A stretch of DNA of 20,368 nucleotides from Candidatus Naiadarchaeum limnaeum. Its GTDB lineage: Archaea > Undinarchaeota > Undinarchaeia > Undinarchaeales > Naiadarchaeaceae. The position numbers were made by a program, and so were the translations under genes. Of the stretch, positions 6,172 to 14,164 are shown piece after piece (positions within the stretch are counted from its first letter, which is position 1; each line of letters starts with the position of its first letter). The notes under the pieces are model-generated. The model was given only the letters and a program-made list of their open reading frames with translations. It made no database searches and was not told where the DNA came from. The stretch covers positions 1 to 20,368 of the forward strand of contig DVAB01000006.1 of the NCBI GenBank assembly GCA_014189685.1. Reading direction: 5' to 3'.

Positions 6172-8823
6172 ATGGATAGGATATTTGGCAAGGGAGTTGT
6201 GGGCATAATTGTAGGATTAGTTCTACTGGTAGCGCTTCCCGCTCTAGCTTCTGCTGCGCCGGATGTAACTATCACAGGAATAACTGTTTCACCATCTACT
6301 ACAGATGTTAATGAAGTTTCTACTGTTACTGCAACAGTTCAAAACATTGGGGATGTAACATCCACAGGAACATGGGTTGAATTCCTAATCACAAGGGGAA
6401 CCTCTATAATTGACAGGCAGAATATAACTGGATTGGCTTTAGACCCAATGGAAGTTCAGCCAGTTAGCATTCAGTGGACTCCTTTTGCAACAGGAACTCA
6501 TACAATACTTGTTACAGCAGGTGTTCCTGCAGATCCAAACACAGCAAATGATGCAACAAGCACTAATGTTAATGTTGGTGCAGGGGGAATTGTTCAGATT
6601 AAAAATTACTTTGTAACTCCAACTTTAGTTGTGGATTCAAATGGATGCCCAACACTAAGCCCGCTTGAGATAAGCGGATTTGTTCAGGAGGATAATGTTG
6701 GAACTTCTGATGGTGTTTTAATTTATGTTGATAATGATTTAGTTGATTTTGTTAGAGCAAGTTCTGCGCAGGATGGATTATTCGAGAGCTCAGTAAATGA
6801 TGTTTGCTTTGAGGAACCTGGAACTTATAATGTAACTGCAAATGTTGATCGCGGAAGCGGAACTATTGCAACAGCAACAGATACTGTAAATGTTCTCTTT
6901 TTAGATGAAGATGGAAGCGGAACAACTCCAACTCAGCAAAATCTTGTTGATGTTGAGGCTCTTCCAAGAATTTTAAGAGTTGGGGCAGGAGAGTTTTCAG
7001 AGTTCTTACTTTCAATTGAAAACTTAGGAAGAACAACTGATACTTACGAGATTAAAGTAAATGCTCAGTCTGAGATTGATCCATGGATTGATTTAGAAAC
7101 AAATCTGGTTACAGTTTCTCCTGGGCAGACAAAGTTTGTTTCATTATTCGTTGATGTTCCAAGAAATACAAGCGATGATTCTCATCCAATAAACGTTATA
7201 GTTCAGGGAAAATCAACAGATATTGACCGCTTGTACTTAGTTGTTGAGAATGCACAGTCAACTTCTTCAACAGCAGGCGGGGTAAAGCCTGACTATGCTG
7301 TGGATGTTGAGATTGCACCGCAGGGCCTTAGCCTTGAAGCAGAGGACTCTGGACAATATGTTGTAACAGTTGAGAATGTTGGACTGAAAACAGATACTTA
7401 TGAGTTAAATGTTTTGACCAGTGCAAAAATTGCAAGCTGGTTTAGACTTGAGAAAAGCAAGATAACACTTGCAACTGGGGAAAAGCAGCAAATAAAGTTA
7501 TTTGTTGATGCCCCGGAAGATGCACCTTCAAAATCCTATCCAGTAACTATTGAGGCAGACGGAGTTGCAATTGATCTAGACCGCGCAAGTTTAACAACTG
7601 TAAGAAAGGTTAGCGGATTTGATGTTGAGGTTGGAAAAGCTTCTGTAAGCCCGCAAAAAGTTCCTTCTGAGCCATCTCGTGGAGTTGCTGTAAAGGGAAT
7701 GGTAAGCTTTTTTGATTTAACAGGAGAGAGCGCAGGAGAGAGCGTTTTTGTTCGCTTGTATGTAAATGGGCAGCAAGTTGAATCGCAAAGCGTTTTCATT
7801 CCAAGCGGAGACTCAAAGCAGGTTTCATTTACTCTTGATACTGAAAATGACCCTGTAAGCTCTGAGCCAGGAGTTTATGATGTTTACTTAGTTGGATCTG
7901 TTGGACAAGAGGTTGATCGCGGAGCTTCTGCAACTTTAACACTTGTACAGCCAGGGGCGGCTGTGATAACTGGAATAACTCCAGTTGACTTAAACACAAG
8001 CGCAAACAAAGATGTTAGCCTTACTTTAACAATTAAAAACACAGACCTTCAGGACAACACTTATGTTATAACTGCTGATTCAATCGGAGGACTTGCAGGA
8101 AGAGTTGATGTCTCCCCAGGATTAATGAGTGTTGCAAAGAGCGAGACAAGAACTCAGGAACTCAAATTAAGCATTGGAAATGCTCCAGATGATTCCTATC
8201 CAGTGACAATAAGAATTGGAACAATTGGAACAACTGCAGAGAAAACTGTTACGGTAAATGTTAAGGGCGGACAGATAGCAGAGCCAGTTATTCCAACTGG
8301 TGGAAATCAAACTGGTGGCGGGGGAGTGCCAACAGGTTTCATATCCTTAACTGTTGGAGGAATATTTGCAGCAATAGTTGGAGCAATGTTACTCGCATTC
8401 TTATATGCACAGTATTACAAAACAAGAAAATTAGAGGAAATTGCAAAAGAGCCAGTAGAGGGAGCAGAAGAGGCAATGGAAGAGGTTCTTGGAAAAGAAG
8501 AGGTTGCAAAACCAGTAAAAATTGAGAAAGCAAAACCAAAGAAAGAAAAGCCATTTGTCTGGGAAGGCGCTGAGCCTCATGCAACTATTTCAAAATATGA
8601 AAAAGTAAAGGGAGAATGGCCAGCAGAGGAAGCTGAGAAAGTTTTGCTCAATCTAGAAAACATTAAAGATCAATTTAAGAAAACCGCAGAGGAAGCAGGA
8701 AAAGTTAAGGAAAAACTCTCCTCATTAGCAAGTGAGACAGCAACTTCTGTTAAGAAAAAAATCGCAAAAGTTGCAGATGCAGGATTGCTCGAGCCTTTAA
8801 AAGGCGCTGAAAGAGCAAAGTAA
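6172..8823 (+). CDS. CARDB-type surface protein with C-terminal anchor and long cytoplasmic tail
   Basis: This 883-aa protein has a signal peptide (about 1-28, VLLVALPALASA) followed by a classic CARDB-like beta domain (about 30-136: VTITGITVSPSTTDVNE, then VQNIGD). A cysteine-containing module follows at about 140-245. Two tandem related beta modules at about 257-365 and 373-480 share the patterns VENVGLKTDTYEL / IENLGRTTDTYEI and SLFVDVP / KLFVDAP. More beta modules run to about 700. A short Gly/Pro linker leads to one membrane helix (about 721-745) and a roughly 138-residue tail rich in Lys, Glu and Ala, likely coiled coil, containing KPFVWEGAE. Such modules usually act as spacers or in protein-protein contact on the cell surface. 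It follows another giant surface protein and precedes a MinD-like ATPase. The function is not recognisable beyond architecture. Confidence 0.85.
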   Translation: MDRIFGKGVVGIIVGLVLLVALPALASAAPDVTITGITVSPSTTDVNEVSTVTATVQNIGDVTSTGTWVEFLITRGTSIIDRQNITGLALDPMEVQPVSIQWTPFATGTHTILVTAGVPADPNTANDATSTNVNVGAGGIVQIKNYFVTPTLVVDSNGCPTLSPLEISGFVQEDNVGTSDGVLIYVDNDLVDFVRASSAQDGLFESSVNDVCFEEPGTYNVTANVDRGSGTIATATDTVNVLFLDEDGSGTTPTQQNLVDVEALPRILRVGAGEFSEFLLSIENLGRTTDTYEIKVNAQSEIDPWIDLETNLVTVSPGQTKFVSLFVDVPRNTSDDSHPINVIVQGKSTDIDRLYLVVENAQSTSSTAGGVKPDYAVDVEIAPQGLSLEAEDSGQYVVTVENVGLKTDTYELNVLTSAKIASWFRLEKSKITLATGEKQQIKLFVDAPEDAPSKSYPVTIEADGVAIDLDRASLTTVRKVSGFDVEVGKASVSPQKVPSEPSRGVAVKGMVSFFDLTGESAGESVFVRLYVNGQQVESQSVFIPSGDSKQVSFTLDTENDPVSSEPGVYDVYLVGSVGQEVDRGASATLTLVQPGAAVITGITPVDLNTSANKDVSLTLTIKNTDLQDNTYVITADSIGGLAGRVDVSPGLMSVAKSETRTQELKLSIGNAPDDSYPVTIRIGTIGTTAEKTVTVNVKGGQIAEPVIPTGGNQTGGGGVPTGFISLTVGGIFAAIVGAMLLAFLYAQYYKTRKLEEIAKEPVEGAEEAMEEVLGKEEVAKPVKIEKAKPKKEKPFVWEGAEPHATISKYEKVKGEWPAEEAEKVLLNLENIKDQFKKTAEEAGKVKEKLSSLASETATSVKKKIAKVADAGLLEPLKGAERAK

Positions 8824-8848
8824 TTTCTTCTTATTTTAGATATTTTTA
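8822..8848 (+). terminator. T-rich stretch after the 883-aa surface protein gene
   Basis: Several T-runs (TTTCTTCTTATTTT, then TATTTTT) start right at the stop codon, as expected for archaeal T-rich termination. There is no hairpin. Confidence 0.4.
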
Positions 8849-8860
8849 GGGATTAAAAAA

Positions 8861-8871
8861 GTATAAATATA
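8861..8871 (+). promoter_or_regulatory. TATA box for the MinD-like gene
   Basis: GTATAAATATA lies 33-43 bp before the ATG at 8904, giving an expected start near 8892-8896. Confidence 0.55.
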
Positions 8872-8880
8872 CTATTTTCT

Positions 8881-8898
8881 AAGAGAAAGAATTCTCTT
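8881..8898. other. Inverted repeat just before the MinD-like start codon
   Basis: AAGAGAA (8881-8887) and TTCTCTT (8892-8898) form a perfect 7-bp inverted repeat with a 4-base spacer. It overlaps the predicted transcription start and ends 5 bp before the ATG, so it could be an operator. Confidence 0.35.
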
Positions 8899-8903
8899 CA
8901 GAC

Positions 8904-9659
8904 ATGAGCGCTAGATCTATTGCTATATTAAGCGGAAAAGGTGGAGTTGGAAAGACTACTACAACAATTAACTTAGGCGTTGCACTCACACAATTGGGAA
9001 AAAATGTTGTTGTTGTTGATGTAAATTTAGTTACTCCGAATGTTTCTCTGCAATTAGGCCTGCCGCCAACTCCTGCAAATTTAAACTCTGTTCTAAAGGG
9101 GAAGGCATCAATAAGGGATGCTATCTGCACTCATGAAAGTGGAATAAGAGTTATTCCGGCAGGGCTTTCAATTCTTGAATCTTCTGAGCCGCTTTTAGTA
9201 GAGTATAGCGATGTTCTTGCTCCGCTAAGCGAATTTCATGATATTATTTTGCTCGACTGCGGTGCAGGGCTTTGGGGAAATATAGCAAAAGCAGTTAGAG
9301 CTGCTGATGAGGTTATTGTTGTTACGAATCCTGAATTGCCTGCGCTTATAGATGCATTAAAAAGCATACAGATGGTGGAGAAGCTCAGAGTTCCGTTAAG
9401 GGGCGTTGTTTTAAACAGGTCTAATGGCTCGAATTATGATGCAAGCACAGAGGTAATTGGAGGAATACTAAACGGCTACAAAATACTTGGCAATATCCCC
9501 TATGATAAAAGTGTTTTGAAAAGCGCGGCTGTAAGAAAGCCTGTTGTTTATTATAAACCATATTCAAAAGCTGCGCAGGCTTATAGAAAATTAGCTGCTG
9601 ATATTGCAGGAATTGAATACAGAAAGAGTTTTCTTGAGTTAATCTTTGGCGCTTTTTGA
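8904..9659 (+). CDS. minD: MinD/ParA-family ATPase with C-terminal membrane-targeting-like tail
   Basis: This 251-aa protein begins almost directly with the deviant Walker A motif SGKGGVGKTTTTINLG (Lys residues of the KGGxGKT type around 11-17). The switch I region VDVNLVTPNVSLQLGL follows, with the MinD-type Asp conserved. Switch II/Walker B is IILLDCGAGLWG, and GVVLNRSN matches the base-recognition loop. The last residues, FLELIFGAF, resemble the short amphipathic membrane-targeting helix that ends bacterial MinD proteins. The family uses ATP-driven dimerisation to position complexes at membranes or poles. No MinC, MinE or ParB partner is visible. Its own TATA box implies separate transcription from the upstream surface-protein gene. 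Other MinD-like roles (archaellum or chemoreceptor positioning, iron-sulfur carrier) are possible; the Cys pair of the Fe-S carrier branch is not seen. Confidence 0.85.
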   Translation: MSARSIAILSGKGGVGKTTTTINLGVALTQLGKNVVVVDVNLVTPNVSLQLGLPPTPANLNSVLKGKASIRDAICTHESGIRVIPAGLSILESSEPLLVEYSDVLAPLSEFHDIILLDCGAGLWGNIAKAVRAADEVIVVTNPELPALIDALKSIQMVEKLRVPLRGVVLNRSNGSNYDASTEVIGGILNGYKILGNIPYDKSVLKSAAVRKPVVYYKPYSKAAQAYRKLAADIAGIEYRKSFLELIFGAF

Positions 9660-9664
9660 AAGAG

Positions 9665-9672
9665 TATAAATA
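9665..9672 (+). promoter_or_regulatory. TATA box for endA
   Basis: TATAAATA lies 37-44 bp before the ATG at 9709 and overlaps the first bases after the MinD-like stop. The expected start is near 9695. Confidence 0.5.
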
Positions 9673-9708
9673 GGTGTTTATCTGTTTTTATTCAGCACAA
9701 GTGATACA

Positions 9709-10239
9709 ATGGAAAAAGTAATCGCAACTGGTATCCTTGCTGGGGGCAATGTTATTGTCTCAAATCAAGAAGAGGCAAACGCCATATACAGCAAAGGATA
9801 CTTTGGGGAAATGCTCAAGGGCGGGAAGTTAAACCTTGCTCTAGTTGAGGCTCTTTTTTTAGTTAATCGAGAAAAGTTAAAAGTTTTTGAGGGAAAGAAG
9901 GAATTAACTTTTGATGATTTGCTGAAAAAGGCAAAGAAAGAGGACAAAACTATTTTTGGCCAGTATGTTGCATACTCTGATTTAAGGGACCGCGGATATA
10001 TTGCAAAAACTGGCTATAAATTCGGGGCGCATTTTAGAATTTATAAAAGAGGAGACCAGCCAGGGCAGGCACACTCTGCATTTTTAGTTCATACTATTCC
10101 AGAATACTATCCAATGACAATGACAGATGTTTCCAGATTTGTAAGGCTTGGGCATTCTGTTAAAAAAAGGATGTGGCTTGCGGTTGCTGATGCTGAAGGG
10201 GACTTAACTTATTATGAAGTGCGCAGAATTAAACCATAA
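9709..10239 (+). CDS. endA: tRNA-splicing endonuclease, homotetramer type
   Basis: This enzyme cuts introns at bulge-helix-bulge sites in pre-tRNA (and rRNA). At 176 aa it has the length of the single-domain homotetrameric form such as the Methanocaldococcus enzyme. The C-terminal nuclease domain carries YSDLRDRGYIAKTGYKFGAH, then FRIY with catalytic Tyr112, the RG-PG-AHS block with His122, and SVKKRMWLAVAD with Lys153. The Tyr-His-Lys spacing (10 and 31 residues) equals that of the methanogen enzyme (Tyr115, His125, Lys156). The N-terminal part (1-75) is the usual small alpha/beta domain. A T-run follows the stop. The gene converges on and overlaps the glycosyltransferase gene by 11 bp. No intron-containing tRNA is present here to serve as a local substrate. 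Confidence 0.95.
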   Translation: MEKVIATGILAGGNVIVSNQEEANAIYSKGYFGEMLKGGKLNLALVEALFLVNREKLKVFEGKKELTFDDLLKKAKKEDKTIFGQYVAYSDLRDRGYIAKTGYKFGAHFRIYKRGDQPGQAHSAFLVHTIPEYYPMTMTDVSRFVRLGHSVKKRMWLAVADAEGDLTYYEVRRIKP

Positions 10240-12046
10240 CTTTTTTATTTTTGGACAAAATTTTGTTGCCTGCGTTATCTAACCATGCGACTGGTTCGGC
10301 ATTAAAAGAAGTTGTTATTTTTTGGGCATCTCCAATTTCATTTAATTTTACCTTATAAAGAACATTTTCGTATCCTTGTGTAAACTCAACTGAACTGATA
10401 GCAGAAGGCAACCGATTGTCTAAAATTCTTTTTGCGCAACTATCAAGTGTAATATAACGCACATTATAAGTTCTCATTACTACAACTATTTCTTCTAAGC
10501 TAGCAGCAGGAAATTCAACAAACTTTCTCTCTGTCTCATAGCGCAAACCTATCACATTACATGCCATTATAACTGAATCATTTTCAGTGGCCATATTGAT
10601 GAGTTCGGATATGGGGCGAGTTTCTTTTTTATTTACCTCTTCATGATAATAGTTGTATATCTGCAAGAAATTAAATGAAATAAACAGTATTAGAATAAGT
10701 GCGATAACTTTGCCTGCATATTCTACCTTGAATTTTTTGTATCTTTCAGGAATTAATTCTAAAATATGTTTTATGCCAATCCAAGCAAAAATAAATAAGA
10801 AGGGTAGCAATGGAAGGAAAAATCTTTTCTCGGGGTCGACATAAAGTGAGTGCAGTAATGTAAACGCCGTCCAGAGAAGAGCAAAAATTCTAATTTTTTC
10901 ATTTTCTTTTGCGAGTATGAAATTGATAATAATTAACATTATCAGATAAGGTAAAACAAGCAGCATTACATAAGAGTACATTTTAAAATAATAAACAAAC
11001 AATGTGTACGAAAACAAAGAAAAAATTACTATAAAAATAGTTAAAAGAAGCAATGGTTTTTCGATCTTTTTCCTACTAGTTACTAGAAGCCCCACAAATG
11101 CCGTGAGATTTAAAATTAAGAAGTTTTCTAATTGCACCCCTAAGTCTTGTATAGTCTTTCTTAAAAAGACAATATGAAATGGCTGAGGGTACTGGCTGGC
11201 CAACCATGAAAGAGATGGTTTTTGCGCGCCCCAATAAATCTGATACCCTAAAGGCTCATAATCTGTAAGCCATCTAAATAGTACGTGAGCATATTTGTTT
11301 GCGGTAAAAAGTGGGTCTCCAAAAATTAAATAATTCCTTACAAGCCAAGGACTTATTACTAAAATTGCTACTAAAAACCCTTTAACAAAACCAAAATCAA
11401 TTTTTCTCTTTACTAAATAGTATACTAAAAGTAGAGTTGGAAAAATTATCAGAGTTGTGGGCTTTATCAAATATGATATCCCTAAAACCACGCCCATAAG
11501 ATAAAAGTATTTCGGTCTATCCTCTTTCATACCCTTATAAAAGAAATAAATGCTTGCTAACGTAAAAAACGCAAACGCCATATCGCGCTGGCCGCTAATA
11601 GTTAGTTCAAAAATAGTGGCATAAAACAATACAGAAATAGCAGCTAAAAAACCTATTTTTCTATCAAAAAACTCTTTCCCAAGATAGTAAGTAAGAATAG
11701 GGAAGAAAATTGTTCCTATAATTATTGTAGGCAATTTAGCAGCAAATGGAATTTTTCCAAAGAAGTAGATAAAAGGCGCAATTATCATGCCCATCATAGG
11801 ATAGTCCCATTCCAAGGGGTGTGGGATCTTATCAAACTTTATATAATATTGGTCAATGTAATTAAGCACAAATCCTTTACCTTCCAACAGATTTTTTGCA
11901 AGCTCAGAATATTCAGCAGCGCGATCGCTAAAGGAAGTCATTCTTGAAACATAATAAAGTTCTGCGACAAAAAAAGATATGCTTATTAGTAGAAGCACAA
12001 TAAAAAAGATGTCATATTTTTTGTTTCTTGTGTCTTTTTCATCCAT
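10229..12046 (-). CDS. GT-C membrane glycosyltransferase (PMT/ArnT/RgtA-like)
   Basis: This 605-aa polytopic protein has about 12 hydrophobic helices. The family (PF13231/GT39-like) uses polyprenyl-phosphate-linked sugars on the outer face of the membrane. Evidence is helix 1 (about 12-32) followed by the family's first-loop acidic motif, FSDRAAEYSELAKNLLEGKG (Asp41, the expected catalytic base). EWDYPMMGMIIAPF follows near 79-92, then ISGQRDMAFAFFTLASIYFF (about 150-169), matching the second conserved Asp region. A soluble beta-rich C-terminal segment (about 480-605) follows the last helix. The ATG at 12046 lies 2 bp after the stop of a putative 30-codon ORF, suggesting an operon. Inferred role: glycosylation of envelope proteins, fitting the sequon-rich surface proteins nearby. 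Donor, acceptor and linkage cannot be read from sequence. The 3' end overlaps endA by 11 bp. Confidence 0.85.
   Translation of the reverse strand: MDEKDTRNKKYDIFFIVLLLISISFFVAELYYVSRMTSFSDRAAEYSELAKNLLEGKGFVLNYIDQYYIKFDKIPHPLEWDYPMMGMIIAPFIYFFGKIPFAAKLPTIIIGTIFFPILTYYLGKEFFDRKIGFLAAISVLFYATIFELTISGQRDMAFAFFTLASIYFFYKGMKEDRPKYFYLMGVVLGISYLIKPTTLIIFPTLLLVYYLVKRKIDFGFVKGFLVAILVISPWLVRNYLIFGDPLFTANKYAHVLFRWLTDYEPLGYQIYWGAQKPSLSWLASQYPQPFHIVFLRKTIQDLGVQLENFLILNLTAFVGLLVTSRKKIEKPLLLLTIFIVIFSLFSYTLFVYYFKMYSYVMLLVLPYLIMLIIINFILAKENEKIRIFALLWTAFTLLHSLYVDPEKRFFLPLLPFLFIFAWIGIKHILELIPERYKKFKVEYAGKVIALILILFISFNFLQIYNYYHEEVNKKETRPISELINMATENDSVIMACNVIGLRYETERKFVEFPAASLEEIVVVMRTYNVRYITLDSCAKRILDNRLPSAISSVEFTQGYENVLYKVKLNEIGDAQKITTSFNAEPVAWLDNAGNKILSKNKKVMV
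10241..10252 (+). terminator. T-run terminator of endA
   Basis: TTTTTTATTTTT begins two bases after the endA stop. It lies inside the last codons of the opposite-strand glycosyltransferase gene, where it encodes Lys/Asn-rich KNKK. Confidence 0.5.
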
Positions 12047-12048
12047 AG

Positions 12049-12141
12049 TTAAGAGTTACTAAAATCAGCTCCAAATGAAGCTTCGTTGTAAAGAATTAGA
12101 ATGCATATTACAATTAAAAGGATAATTTTTTTACTTGCCAC
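12049..12141 (-). CDS. Putative 30-aa signal-peptide-like small protein upstream of the glycosyltransferase
   Basis: A GTG at 12141 opens a 30-codon frame ending TAA at 12049. The peptide starts MASKKIILLIVICILILYNE: two lysines, a hydrophobic core of about 12 residues, then a small polar tail with SFGAD. A good Shine-Dalgarno-like GAGGT lies on the minus strand at 12150-12154, 8 bases before the GTG. The stop is separated from the glycosyltransferase ATG by two bases (TAACTATG), an arrangement typical of translational coupling. It could be a small membrane protein, a secreted peptide or a leader that couples translation. Length alone cannot exclude chance; the start site, spacing and hydrophobicity together make it credible. 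I do not recognise a family. Confidence 0.45.
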   Translation of the reverse strand: MASKKIILLIVICILILYNEASFGADFSNS

Positions 12142-12165
12142 AACTCCCTACCTCAAAGTGAGCTA

Positions 12166-12186
12166 CAAAATATATATTTAAATACC
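12166..12186. promoter_or_regulatory. Shared divergent TATA region
   Basis: The A/T block CAAAATATATATTTAAATAC serves as a TATA box in both directions. Read plus, it lies about 25-40 bp before the ATG at 12208. Read minus, it lies about 25-45 bp before the GTG at 12141. Only 66 bp separate the two start codons, so the two promoters must overlap. Confidence 0.5.
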
Positions 12187-12207
12187 TTTCTGTTTATTCT
12201 TCTTATA

Positions 12208-12687
12208 ATGGCTAAGATAGATAGAAGCGAACAAGAAAAAACATTTCAGATCGGCCCCTGGAAATTAAAGATGGGGACTATTTGTATATTAGGCCTAGTT
12301 GTGATTATGTTGGGGAGCAGCCTTGGTTATATAGCAAGCCAAATTGGGCAGCCGCAAAATCCAAATCCGCAGGAAAATGAAAATTTAATTCAGGCGCAAG
12401 TAGTAATTATTTTTGATGTGAATGACACAGTTGAGAAAGTTGCAAGTGTTGACCAAGGACAAACTGCTTTTGATATTTTGAAAAAAGTTGCTGATATAAC
12501 AACAGATAATACCACTAATGGAAAAGTTGTGACTGGGATAACATATAAAAATTTAACCGCCTCAAACACAAACACAGAACAGTGGGCTTTTTATATTAAC
12601 GGAAGATTAAATTTGCTCGGAGTAGAGAGGCATACGATCAGAAATGGTGATCAAATTGTGCTAAAATACGAGCGCAAACCTTTCTAA
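12208..12687 (+). CDS. Membrane-anchored DUF4430-like (transcobalamin C-terminal-like) protein
   Basis: This 159-aa protein has a short cytoplasmic N-terminus (about 1-22), one membrane helix (about 23-45, MGTICILGLVVIMLGSSLGY), a Pro/Asn/Gln-rich linker and a small extracytoplasmic beta domain (about 62-159). In that domain QTAFDILKKVAD, EQWAFYINGRLN and IRNGDQIVLKYE match the DUF4430 fold (PF14478, related to the transcobalamin/intrinsic factor C-terminal beta-grasp domain): W-x-(F/Y)-x-(V/I)-N-G followed by G-D-x-(I/V)-x-(L/W)-x-Y. Family members are often small surface domains; ligands are mostly unknown. The helix is probably an uncleaved anchor since no signal-peptidase site follows it. 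The gene is divergent from the glycosyltransferase and has a very short leader. Confidence 0.7.
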   Translation: MAKIDRSEQEKTFQIGPWKLKMGTICILGLVVIMLGSSLGYIASQIGQPQNPNPQENENLIQAQVVIIFDVNDTVEKVASVDQGQTAFDILKKVADITTDNTTNGKVVTGITYKNLTASNTNTEQWAFYINGRLNLLGVERHTIRNGDQIVLKYERKPF

Positions 12688-12696
12688 TATATAAAT
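12688..12696 (+). promoter_or_regulatory. TATA box for the unknown gene/dys pair
   Basis: TATATAAAT begins right at the stop codon of the DUF4430-like gene, about 28-36 bp before the ATG at 12724. The transcript would start near 12718-12722 and be almost leaderless. Confidence 0.5.
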
Positions 12697-12723
12697 AAAC
12701 AATACAACATACTAAAAGCGAAT

Positions 12724-13194
12724 ATGGAACTGGCGCGGAAGTTTTTAGAAAAAGTCTATTCAGAAGAACTGAAATTTCTAAAGGACATGCTAGACAATTC
12801 AAATTATAGAGATTACTTGTATGTTGGCCCTCTTTCTTTGGAGAGCATAATTCAGAAATTTGAGCATATGCACAATGATATAGCTGATGAAGCAAAGTGG
12901 GATGAGATGCTAATTGAGAATATTCAGTTCAAGGACCAGAGCGACTTGAAAAAACAAATTGATTATCTCGAAGCTTCGATTCAGGCAGAGATGATGCAGG
13001 ATATTAAACTCGCGTATAATGCAATAACAGAGCAATTGATTTTTGATGGAGATGATTTTATTTTCACGGATTACATGCAGCGCGCGCGGACAATTAGGGA
13101 TGATTCGAATTATTCAACAAAAGAAACTGACTTAATCAATTTCGTTTTGGGAAAGGATGAGGATGCGAGCAGATTAAAAGAGTTACTTCAATGA
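12724..13194 (+). CDS. Unknown acidic, mostly helical protein
   Basis: I do not recognise this 156-aa protein. It has no signal peptide, no membrane helix and no cysteines. It is rich in Asp, Glu, Leu, Ile and Met and looks entirely alpha-helical, with amphipathic stretches such as LARKFLEKVYSEELKFLKDM at the N-terminus and SRLKELLQ at the end. Its stop codon overlaps the dys start in the arrangement ATGA (4-bp overlap, 13191-13194), implying translational coupling. A role near hypusine modification or aIF5A is therefore conceivable, but it is inferred from position only. Translin and other helical RNA-binding families were considered, but no diagnostic motif was found. Confidence 0.7.
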   Translation: MELARKFLEKVYSEELKFLKDMLDNSNYRDYLYVGPLSLESIIQKFEHMHNDIADEAKWDEMLIENIQFKDQSDLKKQIDYLEASIQAEMMQDIKLAYNAITEQLIFDGDDFIFTDYMQRARTIRDDSNYSTKETDLINFVLGKDEDASRLKELLQ

Positions 13195-14138
13195 AATTAA
13201 AAAATCCTGTAAAAGACCTAGATTTAGGCAAAGCAAAAACCCTAAACCAATTAGTTAAACAATTCTCCTCAGCCGGCGGATTTTCAGCGAAAAAAGTTGG
13301 GGCCGGAGTTGATGTTTTAGAGGGAATGATGAAGAGCAATGATTGCACAAAATTCCTTTCCTTTCCGGCTGCAATTGTTTCAACAGGCACACGCGGAGTT
13401 ATAAAAGAATTAGTGAAGCAAAAACTTGTGGATGTTTTAATTACAACAAGCGGCACAATTGACCATGATTTTGCGCGGGTTTTTAAGGATTACTATGCGG
13501 GTGAATTTGAATTAAACGATTTGGAGTTGAGAAAGAAAAAGATTAACAGACTTGGAAATATTTTAATTCCATACGCAAATTATGGAAAAATTATAGAAGA
13601 TAAAATGCAGCCGATTTTAAAACAAATTTATAAAATTAAAAGCGAATGGGCGCCAAGCGAGGTAATTTTTGAGCTTGGAAAAAGTGTTAATGGAAAAAAA
13701 GCAAAGGATTCAATAATTTATCAAGCTGCAAAAAATAAAATTCCAATTTTCACCCCAGGATTTGAGAGTGGTGCATTCGGAAGTCAGTTGTGGCTTTTCA
13801 GACAAACACATCCGCAATTTAAAGTGGATGTTTTAACAGATGAGCAAAAATTAAATCAAATTGTTCAAAATTCTAAAAGCACAGGCGCATTAATGATTGG
13901 CGGAGGAATTTCAAAGCATCACACAATCTGGTGGAATCAGTTCAAAGGCGGATTGGATTATGCTGTTTATATAACAACAGCGCCTGAGTGGGACGGTTCT
14001 TTAAGCGGAGCGCGGGTAAGAGAGGGAATTTCTTGGGGCAAAGTTTCAGAGCGCGCAAAGCAGATTACAATTGAAGGTGAGGCAACTGTTTTATTGCCTT
14101 TAATGATAGCGGCTGTTTTGGAAAGAATTAAAAGATAA
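13191..14138 (+). CDS. dys: Deoxyhypusine synthase
   Basis: This enzyme transfers the aminobutyl group of spermidine, using NAD, to a lysine of aIF5A, the first step of hypusine formation. The 315-aa protein has the normal archaeal length. Family signatures are STGTRGVIKELV (about 64-75), a VDVLITTSGTIDHDFAR block, IFTPGFESGAFGSQLW, and MIGGGISKHH, which contains the active-site His region. DYAVYITTAPEWDGSLSGAR is followed by ISWGKV, with Lys284 as the lysine that forms the covalent intermediate (equivalent to human Lys329). The ATG overlaps the preceding unknown gene by 4 bp. trpS begins 26 bp after the stop. The aIF5A gene itself is not in the window. Confidence 0.95.
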   Translation: MKLKNPVKDLDLGKAKTLNQLVKQFSSAGGFSAKKVGAGVDVLEGMMKSNDCTKFLSFPAAIVSTGTRGVIKELVKQKLVDVLITTSGTIDHDFARVFKDYYAGEFELNDLELRKKKINRLGNILIPYANYGKIIEDKMQPILKQIYKIKSEWAPSEVIFELGKSVNGKKAKDSIIYQAAKNKIPIFTPGFESGAFGSQLWLFRQTHPQFKVDVLTDEQKLNQIVQNSKSTGALMIGGGISKHHTIWWNQFKGGLDYAVYITTAPEWDGSLSGARVREGISWGKVSERAKQITIEGEATVLLPLMIAAVLERIKR

Positions 14139-14142
14139 ATAC
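14133..14142 (+). promoter_or_regulatory. Possible TATA box for trpS
   Basis: AGATAAATAC spans the dys stop codon, about 23-32 bp before the trpS ATG, and would give a leaderless transcript. Read-through from dys is the alternative. Confidence 0.35.
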
Positions 14143-14164
14143 TCTCTATTTCTAATAAAATCTA

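Noticed and set aside
12724-13194. Translin-like or other RNA-binding helical protein
   Set aside because: There is no translin signature or other family motif; helical content alone is not enough.
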